NCBI GenBank assembly: GCA_018899795.1
Contig: JAHIHJ010000359.1
Coordinates: 1 to 7,023 of the forward strand
Direction: 5' to 3'
Length of the DNA stretch: 7,023 nt
From: Methanobacteriota archaeon
Lineage (GTDB): Archaea > Halobacteriota > Methanosarcinia > Methanosarcinales > Methanoperedenaceae
Shown: one piece after another, positions 1-6,031 of the stretch
Layout: the number at the start of each line of letters is the position of its first letter
Position numbering within the stretch: position 1 is the stretch's first letter
The notes under the pieces: model-generated
Databases searched by the model: none
What the model saw: only the letters and a program-made list of their open reading frames with translations
Told to the model about the DNA's origin: nothing
Program-made: the position numbers and the translations under genes

Positions 1-1
1 G

Positions 2-1465
2 CGCCGCCAGATCGACTGGATGAAAACAACAAGAATGGCTGTCGTGATCAGTGAAGAACAGGGAGAAATGGAAAAGTTTCGCAAGTGGGATCTGGACATA
101 ACTCCACATCGTCAGTTGATCAAGCAGGGATTTGAGACGCAGGACGGTAAGCGCATCGATATCGATATGGCTTTCAAGAAGGAAGAACACCCTTTCCGCA
201 TCGCGATCGTCTGCGCCATGTGGCTGACAGGCTTTGATGTTCCAAGTCTTGCCACACTGTATCTCGATAAACCTCTTAAGGCGCATACACTGATGCAGGC
301 GATCGCCCGCGCTAACCGGGTGAACGAAGGGAAGAACAACGGTCTCATCGTGGATTATTGCGGCATTCTTAAGAACTTAAGAATTGCTCTTGCGACTTTT
401 GCAGGTCATAAGGGGGACAATGGCGGCAGGACTCAACCTGGAGTGGATCCGGTAAAGCCGGCTGATGATGAACTGCTATTGGATCTGAAAAAAGCTATCA
501 TCATGGTTCGCAGATACCTCGAAACATGCAACTTCAGGCTTGTGGATATCCTCGAAAAAACCGGATTTGAGAGAAATAAGTTAATAGATAACGCAAAAGA
601 AATCATCAACAGGAACGACGAAACACGCAAGCGCTTTGAGATAATGGCACGCGAGGTATTTAAGAAATTCAAAGCATGCATCAATATTAAAAGCGCCAGT
701 AAATACAGGGAGCAGTATGATGCTATCAATATAATCTACAACCGTCTTCAGATCGATAGGGAGCAGGCTGACATCACAGACATCATCCGACAACTGCATG
801 CAGTCGTGGATGCTGCAATAGAAATCCCACAAAATCAAACAGCAGATCCAGACAACAAATTATATGACATCAGCAAGATCGATTTCGAACAACTGCGCAG
901 GGAGTTTGAGCGCTGTCCGAACAAGAACACCACAGTTGCGAACCTGAAAGATGCCATAGAGAAAAGACTGGACAGAATGATCCAGCAGAATCCGCTTCGC
1001 ACTGATTTCCAGGAACACTACGAAAAGATCGTAACTGAATACAACAGTGAAAAAGACCGCGCCACGATAGAAAAAACATTCGAAGAGCTCATGAGATTCG
1101 TCAATGGTCTCGATTATGAAACCAGGCGCACAGTACGCGAAGGTCTCGATGAGGAAAATCTTGCGCTTTTCGACCTTCTGGTCAAACCCGGTCTTTCAAA
1201 GAAAGATATTGAGCGAATCAAGAAGGTTGCGAAAGATCTTCTTGAACATTTGAAGGCTGACAAATTGATCCTCGATAACTGGCGTGAAAAAGAGGCAACG
1301 CGTGACTCTATTAAAATTGAGATACACAATTGTCTTTATAATGATGATACCGGACTTCCTGAAAGCTATAACGAAGATGAAATTTCACAGAAGACAGATA
1401 TCGTCTTCGCGCATATTTTCAGGTTATACAATACCGCAAATCCTGAGGTTTATGAAGTTGCATAG
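2..1465 (+). CDS. hsdR: Type I restriction enzyme R subunit (HsdR), C-terminal part, cut by left edge
   Basis: This is the motor and endonuclease subunit of a type I restriction-modification complex, which translocates DNA with ATP and cleaves unmethylated DNA together with HsdM and HsdS. The frame is open to the left edge, so the ATG at 20 is almost certainly internal; 487 residues are visible, about half of a usual HsdR. Numbering from the first visible codon, residues 70-81 contain helicase motif V (MWLTGFDVP), and residues 99-106 contain motif VI (QAIARANR), followed by GLIVDY. The rest, about residues 150-487, is the charged helical C-terminal region that in this family contacts the methylase core, ending in the typical LPESYNEDEI segment. 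The nuclease domain, Walker A and DEAD-type motifs must lie upstream, as must any hsdM and hsdS. The reading frame is intact throughout. The left half looks more G+C-rich than the genes at the right end of the window. The family call is secure; completeness of the whole gene cannot be judged. Confidence 0.93.
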   Translation, partial: RRQIDWMKTTRMAVVISEEQGEMEKFRKWDLDITPHRQLIKQGFETQDGKRIDIDMAFKKEEHPFRIAIVCAMWLTGFDVPSLATLYLDKPLKAHTLMQAIARANRVNEGKNNGLIVDYCGILKNLRIALATFAGHKGDNGGRTQPGVDPVKPADDELLLDLKKAIIMVRRYLETCNFRLVDILEKTGFERNKLIDNAKEIINRNDETRKRFEIMAREVFKKFKACINIKSASKYREQYDAINIIYNRLQIDREQADITDIIRQLHAVVDAAIEIPQNQTADPDNKLYDISKIDFEQLRREFERCPNKNTTVANLKDAIEKRLDRMIQQNPLRTDFQEHYEKIVTEYNSEKDRATIEKTFEELMRFVNGLDYETRRTVREGLDEENLALFDLLVKPGLSKKDIERIKKVAKDLLEHLKADKLILDNWREKEATRDSIKIEIHNCLYNDDTGLPESYNEDEISQKTDIVFAHIFRLYNTANPEVYEVA

Positions 1466-1474
1466 GAGATTATG
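1466..1474 (+). promoter_or_regulatory. Ribosome site plus ATG without a plausible gene (vestigial start)
   Basis: The bases GGAGATT directly follow, and with the preceding TA overlap, the hsdR stop codon, and lead into ATG at 1472-1474. This is the geometry of a translationally coupled downstream gene. The ATG opens a 76-codon frame, but from 1487 on that frame is antisense to the recQ 3' end and resembles no protein I know. The likely reading is that a real gene once followed hsdR and was replaced or deleted just after its first few codons. A chance match is possible, since only about 12 bases are involved. Confidence 0.4.
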
Positions 1475-1486
1475 TTTGAAATGAAA

Positions 1487-3733
1487 TCAAGTCTTCTTTT
1501 TAGCTCTCACGATCCTTATTTCTCCATACGAATAATTATCCCCAAACCTTTCCTTAATCGGTTTCAGGGCTTCTGCCCCGATTTCAAGGATCGCATTCGA
1601 TATCACTTCGATCTTCTCTTTCTTAACCAGCTTCCCTATATCAATATTTTCACCTGCGAGTATCAGTTTTTCAATGTGACCATAGACAGTATTCAAAGAT
1701 AAATTCCTTTTTAATGTGATCTCATCAAGGTCCATATCCTGATCCAGCATTTGCATGGTAAAATACTCACTTGACTGCTTTTTTGCCGGCTGGCTGAATG
1801 AGTCGTTTTTCTCGCAAAACCTTCGTATCTCACCAATGAAAATGACGCCATACTTCTCAAGCTTCTTATCTCCCACACCAGTTATCTTTCGAAAGTCTTC
1901 TGGAGTGCACGGGCGCCGCGCAGCCATCTGTTTCAGGCTGGCATCATTAAAGATCATGTATGGGGGATAATTCTCGGCGTCAGCCAGTGTTTTCCTCAAA
2001 TTCCGCAGCGCCTCGAACAATCCACTGTCTTCGATGTCCTGTTCTATTATTGCTGGTTTTTCGACGACACTGGGCTTTACAAGGAATATTTTTTGTTTCG
2101 CCGCGCCGTTCTTTGAACCTGACAACATATCCGTGCTCTTCTGGCACAATTTCAGCACAGGATATTCACCCTCCAGATTGAGATAGCTGCGCCTGAGGAG
2201 TTCTCTTATGAATCCATGCCATGTTTTCTTCGGCAGGTTTTTCCCTGAGCCGTATGACTTCAATGCCGTATGACCATTATGCAAGAGGCGGCTGCTTTTA
2301 CTTCCTGTCAGCACATCTATGCAGTAGTTTATCCCGAACATTTCACCCAGTTCTTTGATACAGGAAAGGATGGTCAATATCTCACCTGTCGCTTCCATCT
2401 CATCCTTCGGCATGAGGCAGTTATCGCAGCCGCTGCAGTTATTCTCCTTATAATCCTCGCCAAAATATTCCAGGAGCAGCTTTCTCCGGCAAACAAAGGT
2501 GTCGCAAAAATTTATTATGTCCATCAGTTTATCGTGCGCTATCTGCCTCTCTTTTTCATTTGTCATCTGGTTAATGAAATACTCTATCTTCTGCCTGTCC
2601 CCGTAACTGTAAAAAAGCACGCAATCGCTCCTCAGTCCATCCCTGCCTGCGCGTCCTGTTTCCTGGTAGTAGGCTTCAAGGTTTTTGGGGAGGTCATGAT
2701 GTATCACAAAACGTATGTTGGGTTTGTCGATGCCCATCCCGAAAGCGATCGTTGCGACGAGTATCTCCACATCGTCTTTTATGAACTTATCCTGGTTCAT
2801 TGACCTCACGCTTGCGGACAAGCCTGCATGATATGGAAGCGCCCGGAACCCTGCATATTTCAGGTTTTCTGTGAGGGTGTCAACGTTTTTCCTGCTGTAG
2901 CAGTAAATTATGCCTGATTCATGAGGCTTTGTTTTTAAGAACTCTACTATCTGCCTGAATGCATCCTGTTTGGGTTTGACATAATAAACAAGGTTCTCGC
3001 GATTGAAGCTGGCAATATATTTTTTACAGTCTTTGAAGTCAAGCTGGTTTATGATATCCTCCCTGACTTTTGTGGTCGCTGTGGCTGTAAGGGCGATTAT
3101 GGGAACATCCGGAAAGGAAGTGCCTATTATTTTTAACTGCCTGTATTCGGGTCTGAAATCGTGCCCCCATTCCGAGATGCAGTGGGCTTCATCTATGGCA
3201 AAGAGGCTTATTTTTAATCCTTTTAGAAATGATAGGAAAGAAGGGATCGTCAGTCTTTCCGGCGCTACATAGAGCAGCCTGATCCTGTTCTGCAACAGGG
3301 CTGATTTTATTTTTGATATGTCTTCATAGTTCAAAGAACTGTTGATATATTCAGCAGCGATGCCATTTTGCCTGAGGCTGTCCACCTGGTTTTTCATAAG
3401 GGCAATGAGGGGTGAGACAACGATCGTAAGTCCCTTGAAAAGCAGGGACGGGTACTGGTAGCACAGGGACTTTCCGCCCCCTGTGGGCATGAGCACAAGT
3501 GTATCGTTCCCTTTCAGGACGTCAAGTATAATATCCTGCTGTAGCTGCCTGAATTCGGAATAGCCGAAATACCGCCTTAGTATATCTTTATCAATAACTG
3601 CGGTCGTGGCTTCTTTCTCTACTTCAGGTTTTACTGTTTTTTCAGTGGTTTTGATTTTTGGGCACAGGTCAAAAAGCCCTTCATCTTTTAACCCGCACCT
3701 TGTGGATGCTTCGCATGTGATGCAAACCTGCAT
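1487..3733 (-). CDS. recQ: ATP-dependent DNA helicase RecQ with C-terminal HTH extension
   Basis: This is a 3'-5' superfamily 2 DNA helicase acting in recombination, replication-fork repair and end processing. Numbering from the ATG at 3733 (748 residues): motif 0 (FGYSEFRQLQQ) at 56-66, Walker A (TGGGKS) at 84-89, motif Ia (VVSPLIALM) near 105, DEAH at 181-184 followed by the aromatic-rich loop (CISEWGHDFRPEY), motif III (ALTATAT) near 214, motif V (FGMGIDKPN) near 331 and motif VI (QETGRAGRDG) near 357. The zinc site is Cys415, Cys433, Cys436 and Cys439. RQC winged helix spans about 445-540, HRDC about 571-640, and a helix-turn-helix-like C-terminal domain about 655-740. An in-frame TTG at 3793 would add 20 residues; the ATG is preferred because it is the first ATG and the Cys-rich stretch starts right after it, though no clear ribosome site precedes either. 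The N-terminal 24 residues contain CxxC-x5-C-x10-C, unusual for RecQ. It is convergent with hsdR and divergent from the 59-residue gene. Confidence 0.93.
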   Translation of the reverse strand: MQVCITCEASTRCGLKDEGLFDLCPKIKTTEKTVKPEVEKEATTAVIDKDILRRYFGYSEFRQLQQDIILDVLKGNDTLVLMPTGGGKSLCYQYPSLLFKGLTIVVSPLIALMKNQVDSLRQNGIAAEYINSSLNYEDISKIKSALLQNRIRLLYVAPERLTIPSFLSFLKGLKISLFAIDEAHCISEWGHDFRPEYRQLKIIGTSFPDVPIIALTATATTKVREDIINQLDFKDCKKYIASFNRENLVYYVKPKQDAFRQIVEFLKTKPHESGIIYCYSRKNVDTLTENLKYAGFRALPYHAGLSASVRSMNQDKFIKDDVEILVATIAFGMGIDKPNIRFVIHHDLPKNLEAYYQETGRAGRDGLRSDCVLFYSYGDRQKIEYFINQMTNEKERQIAHDKLMDIINFCDTFVCRRKLLLEYFGEDYKENNCSGCDNCLMPKDEMEATGEILTILSCIKELGEMFGINYCIDVLTGSKSSRLLHNGHTALKSYGSGKNLPKKTWHGFIRELLRRSYLNLEGEYPVLKLCQKSTDMLSGSKNGAAKQKIFLVKPSVVEKPAIIEQDIEDSGLFEALRNLRKTLADAENYPPYMIFNDASLKQMAARRPCTPEDFRKITGVGDKKLEKYGVIFIGEIRRFCEKNDSFSQPAKKQSSEYFTMQMLDQDMDLDEITLKRNLSLNTVYGHIEKLILAGENIDIGKLVKKEKIEVISNAILEIGAEALKPIKERFGDNYSYGEIRIVRAKKKT

Positions 3734-3778
3734 GAAGACTATTGACAAGTTCAAAAAGGATAACGGTTTGCATTTTGT

Positions 3779-3801
3779 CTTTTGAAAAAACAAAAGCTTT
3801 T
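3779..3801. repeat. Inverted repeat CTTTTG-A6-CAAAAG joined to palindrome AAAAGCTTTT
   Basis: CTTTTG at 3779-3784 and CAAAAG at 3791-3796 are perfect inverted copies around a six-A loop. The right arm overlaps a perfect 10-bp palindrome, AAAAGCTTTT, at 3792-3801, giving three alternating half-sites in a row. It lies between the TATA-like element and the recQ ATG, so it would fall at or just after the recQ transcription start. It could be an operator or a weak 5' leader hairpin. The A/T-rich composition makes chance occurrence quite possible. Confidence 0.4.
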
Positions 3802-3814
3802 AGCCTTTCCTATG

Positions 3815-3824
3815 CTATATATGG
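3815..3824. promoter_or_regulatory. TATA-like element in the divergent recQ / small-gene promoter region
   Basis: CTATATATGG at 3815-3824 reads as a TATA box on both strands. In archaea transcription starts about 25 bp downstream of such a box. On the plus strand this would place a start near 3845, about 15 bases before the ribosome site of the 59-residue gene. On the minus strand it would place a start near 3790, giving recQ a leader of about 55-60 nt to its ATG, or almost no leader to the TTG at 3793. No convincing purine-rich BRE is seen on either side, so the direction actually used is unclear. The call depends on the host being archaeal. Confidence 0.4.
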
Positions 3825-3858
3825 ATGGTTCCTGGTGTCATAATAATAAACAATACAG

Positions 3859-3866
3859 AAGGAGAT
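3859..3866 (+). promoter_or_regulatory. Ribosome binding site fixing the start of the 59-residue gene
   Basis: AAGGAGAT lies 8 bases before the ATG at 3875. It decides the start: the same frame is open back to an ATG at 3782, but that would run through the promoter region and has no ribosome site. The same GGAGAT core precedes the AlbA gene and follows hsdR. Confidence 0.75.
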
Positions 3867-3874
3867 ATGAAATT

Positions 3875-4054
3875 ATGAAGAACGTAGAAATGTCAGTTGA
3901 TGGGAACATTTTGACGATCAAGGTGGATTTGACAAAAGATTTTGGACCTTCCACATCTGGGAAAACGATTATCATCGCATCGAGTGAAGGTAATCAGTCA
4001 GTACCGGGGAAGGAAGCTGTAAAGATTGGGCTGAATGTGTATAAGAAGAAATAA
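3875..4054 (+). CDS. Small conserved protein of unknown function, 59 residues
   Basis: The gene encodes a 59-residue, soluble, probably beta-rich protein with a strong ribosome site upstream. It contains two short hydrophobic strand-like segments (ILTIKVDL at 12-19 and KTIIIASS at 30-37), a conserved-looking turn PSTSGK at 25-30, and a lysine-rich C-terminus, KIGLNVYKKK. There is no signal peptide or membrane segment. I recall similar proteins of about 60 residues, with the pattern of two strands, PSxSGKT, IIASTxGN and IGLNxYxKK, in many bacteria and archaea, always without known function; that is memory, not a search. It is divergent from recQ and shares its promoter region, and its last 17 coding and stop-adjacent bases are duplicated just downstream. 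No role can be assigned. The strong ribosome site and the family resemblance make it a real gene rather than a chance frame. Confidence 0.8.
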   Translation: MKNVEMSVDGNILTIKVDLTKDFGPSTSGKTIIIASSEGNQSVPGKEAVKIGLNVYKKK

Positions 4055-4074
4055 ATTATGTGTATAAGAAGAAA
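4035..4074 (+). repeat. 17-bp perfect direct repeat across the end of the small gene
   Basis: The 17 bases ATGTGTATAAGAAGAAA occur at 4035-4051, where they encode the final NVYKKK, and again at 4058-4074 just after the stop codon. The offset is 23 bp. The second copy is out of any gene. It looks like a recent partial tandem duplication, perhaps by slippage, sitting between the small gene and the CGCAGAT repeat. Confidence 0.85.
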
Positions 4075-4155
4075 CGAAACCGCAGATGAACGCAGATAAA
4101 CGCAGATTTATTGTCAGGGGAAGCAGATATCTGTTAATTCGTATTTTACCACGCC
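4055..4155. other. Intergenic region before the three-gene operon
   Basis: This 101-bp gap holds the second copy of the 17-bp repeat, the CGCAGAT repeats and the palindrome CAGATATCTG at 4124-4133. A weak A/T-rich stretch (GATTTATTG near 4105) could serve as a TATA element for the downstream operon, but it is poor. No terminator hairpin or T-run is visible after the small gene, so read-through from its promoter is also possible. Confidence 0.5.
4081..4107 (+). repeat. Three CGCAGAT units at exact 10-bp spacing
   Basis: CGCAGAT occurs at 4081, 4091 and 4101, with AA or AC before each unit and a variable one- to three-base linker (GAA, AAA). A fourth GCAGAT follows at 4123, 21 bp after the third, inside the perfect palindrome CAGATATCTG at 4124-4133. 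The 10-bp period equals about one helical turn. I recall closely similar (A)ACGCAGAT decamers scattered between genes in many bacterial and archaeal genomes, where they are often mistranslated as NADKRR-like peptides; I know of no established function. Confidence 0.8.
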
Positions 4156-4842
4156 ATGAAACTCACTGATAACGAAATCCGGGACATTAACAAATATATT
4201 GAGGAAGGAAAGCCTCTTCCTGAGAATTACCGCTTTTTATTGTTCGAGGATAAAAGGGAAGTGGAACTTGTCTGGAACGGGAAGACAAATGAGGTCTGCA
4301 ATGTGGTTTTGCCCTTCCAGGTCATCGAGCAGGTGGATGAGCCAAGAGCAGAGAAAAATGTCAGTTTCCAGAAGACGCTTTTTGATATAGACTACAGGGG
4401 AAGGCAGCAGAAAGGATGGACGAACAAACTCATCTGGGGTGACAACAAGCTTATCCTGAGCAGCCTGAAGAACGGCAGCAATAAGATCGTAGTTGAGAAC
4501 GGTCAGATAATCAAGGTCATAAAGGACAAGAACGGGATAATAAGGCGCGAAACGCTCACTAAAAAATGGACTGACTGGATAGATTACTGGTCTGTAGATT
4601 TTGATTTTGAGAATAAGAAAGAGATAATCCAGATAAGGAATGCAGATAACCAGATAAAAGAAGTCTGGACGGGGGATTTCGTTTTCGAGAACGAGTGGCA
4701 GTCATTCAGGACAAAGAAAAACAGGACTCTTGAGATGATAAGCATTTTTAAGGAGTGCACGAAAGGCAGGAAGAAGATAGCTGTTAAGGTTGTTGATATA
4801 TTCGGGAATGATACGATGAAGATAATTGAGGTAACGATTTAG
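4156..4842 (+). pseudogene. Core-deleted site-specific DNA methyltransferase (N- and C-terminal ends fused in frame)
   Basis: The 228-residue product joins the two ends of a large type III-like, beta-class adenine DNA methyltransferase. Residues 1-107 match the usual N-terminus: an EIRDINKYIEEGKPLP helix, ELVWNGKTNEVCNVVLPFQ, then WTNKLIWGDNKLILSSLKNG, which in full-length enzymes directly precedes the DPPY/F catalytic segment. Residues about 110-228 match the usual C-terminus: IKVIKDKNG, LTKKWTDWIDYWSVDFDF, VWTGDFVFENEWQSFRTKK, and KIAVKVVDIFGNDTMKIIEV. No DPPY and no FxGxG motif is present, so it cannot methylate DNA. Full enzymes of this type are, from memory, about 900 residues, so some 650-700 residues are missing at the junction near 4474-4485. 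The frame is preserved with no stop, so the fused protein may still be made, perhaps keeping a DNA- or partner-binding role. No clear ribosome site precedes the ATG. The AlbA gene follows after 22 bp. Confidence 0.78.
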
Positions 4843-4849
4843 CTTTAAA

Positions 4850-4856
4850 GGGAGAT
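4850..4856 (+). promoter_or_regulatory. Ribosome binding site of the AlbA/GHKL gene
   Basis: GGGAGAT sits 8 bases before the ATG at 4865 and supports that start. It lies in the 22-bp gap after the methyltransferase relic. Confidence 0.7.
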
Positions 4857-4864
4857 TAATAATT

Positions 4865-6013
4865 ATGCAGCAATCGGAATTACTGGAATTGATCGATAAA
4901 GGCGAGGACAGCAAGACACAGTTCAAAAAAGATATTACAAACGCAATACAGCTTGCCCAGGAAATGGTTGCCTTTTCAAACTCAAAAGGTGGTTTTATCA
5001 TAGTCGGAGTGGATGATTCTGGAAATATTGCAGGTCTTGATAGCAATGATATTCGCAGGTTGAACCAGTTGATATCAAACAGCGCAAATGAGAATGTGAA
5101 ACCTCCTATAACACCACTTAGCGAAATAATAAAAGTGGGAGATAAAAAAGTCCTTGTAATAGAGATAAAAGAAGGAGTTAACAAACCCTACTGCACAGCA
5201 GAAGGCATCTATTTTACTAAAGTCGGGTCAGATAAGAGAAAAATATCACAGGAAGAATTGATGCGACTTTTTCAGGAATCCGGTAAAATATATGCTGATG
5301 AAATGATTGTCCATGATTCTTCTGCAAACGATATTGACAAAGAGCTTTTTTATTCATTTTATGAGAAACAATATGGTGAAAATATAGAAGCGGCAGGAAT
5401 GCCGCTTGATAAGATCCTTGAAAACCTGAACCTTGCGCGTGAAAATAAACTTAATCTGGCAGGATTGCTGTTATTTGGTAAGAACCCGCAGAGATACGAA
5501 CCGGTATTTTTGATCAAAGCGGTATGTTTTTTTGGCAATGAAATGGGTGGTACCCAATATCGTGACAGCGACGATATTGATGGAAATATTTCAAAGCAAT
5601 ACAGGAATGGCATGGCTTTTTTGCTGCGGAATTTAAAAAAAATACAAAAAGGAAAAAATTTTAACACACCTGGAGTCCTTGAAGTGTCAGAAATCGCTTT
5701 GCAGGAAATCCTGGTAAATGCACTCATCCACAGGGATTATTTTATCGGTGCAAGCATCCGAATATTAATATTCGATAACAGGATTGAGATCGACAATCCA
5801 GGCAAATTGCCCAATAGTTTGACAATAGAAAATATGAAATCCGGGATTTCATGCATTCGAAACCGGATCATTGCTTCATATGCGTTCAAAATGCTGCCTT
5901 ACCGTGGTCTTGGCAGTGGAATAATCAGGGCATTAAAAGATGAACCGAATATTGAGTTTATCAATGATACTTCAGCTGAACGATTCAAAGTGATAATACG
6001 AAGACCGGTTTGA
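4865..6013 (+). CDS. Schlafen/AlbA_2 domain protein with GHKL ATPase domain
   Basis: The 382-residue protein has two recognised parts. The N-terminal AlbA_2 (Schlafen-type) domain, about residues 5-135, shows E14-D-S-K-T-Q-F-K, the central AFSNSKGGFIIVGVDDSG at 36-53, and YFTKVGSDKRKIS at 116-128; this fold binds nucleic acid, and in Schlafen relatives can cleave RNA. The second part, about 270-382, is a GHKL-type ATP-binding domain (HATPase_c_4): N-box EILVNALIHRDY at 281-292, a DNPGKLP G1-like box at 310-316 and YRGLGSGI G2-like box at 346-353. The middle, 150-265, holds the usual linker with LNLAGLLLFGKNPQR. The family is annotated as putative transcriptional regulator or ATP-binding protein and is common in defence islands; a specific job is unknown. 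Many relatives carry a C-terminal winged helix, absent here. Strong ribosome site, 22 bp after the relic gene and 18 bp before the nuclease gene: probably one operon. Confidence 0.88.
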   Translation: MQQSELLELIDKGEDSKTQFKKDITNAIQLAQEMVAFSNSKGGFIIVGVDDSGNIAGLDSNDIRRLNQLISNSANENVKPPITPLSEIIKVGDKKVLVIEIKEGVNKPYCTAEGIYFTKVGSDKRKISQEELMRLFQESGKIYADEMIVHDSSANDIDKELFYSFYEKQYGENIEAAGMPLDKILENLNLARENKLNLAGLLLFGKNPQRYEPVFLIKAVCFFGNEMGGTQYRDSDDIDGNISKQYRNGMAFLLRNLKKIQKGKNFNTPGVLEVSEIALQEILVNALIHRDYFIGASIRILIFDNRIEIDNPGKLPNSLTIENMKSGISCIRNRIIASYAFKMLPYRGLGSGIIRALKDEPNIEFINDTSAERFKVIIRRPV

Positions 6014-6031
6014 TTAAAAAATGGTGGTCGA

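Noticed and set aside
2270..2803. 177-codon plus-strand open frame
   Set aside because: It lies entirely inside recQ on the opposite strand, has odd Cys/His-rich composition and no ribosome site; recQ motifs in this stretch are unambiguous.
3160..3200. Glu instead of Gln in the RecQ aromatic-rich loop (CISEWGHDF)
   Set aside because: Glu at this position is, from memory, common in RecQ homologues and does not suggest lost activity.
3782..3874. Longer start (ATG at 3782) for the small gene
   Set aside because: The extra 31 residues would cover the divergent promoter region and have no ribosome site, while AAGGAGAT fixes the ATG at 3875.
4081..4107. CRISPR-like array
   Set aside because: Units are 7-10 bp in direct tandem with 3-bp linkers; there are no long repeats, unique spacers or cas genes.
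4702..5184. 160-codon minus-strand open frame
   Set aside because: Antisense to the methyltransferase relic end and the AlbA domain, both clearly coding on the plus strand; its hydrophobic look is a by-product of the opposite frame.
5359..5727. 122-codon minus-strand open frame
   Set aside because: Shadow of the AlbA/GHKL gene with no independent start signal or recognisable domain.
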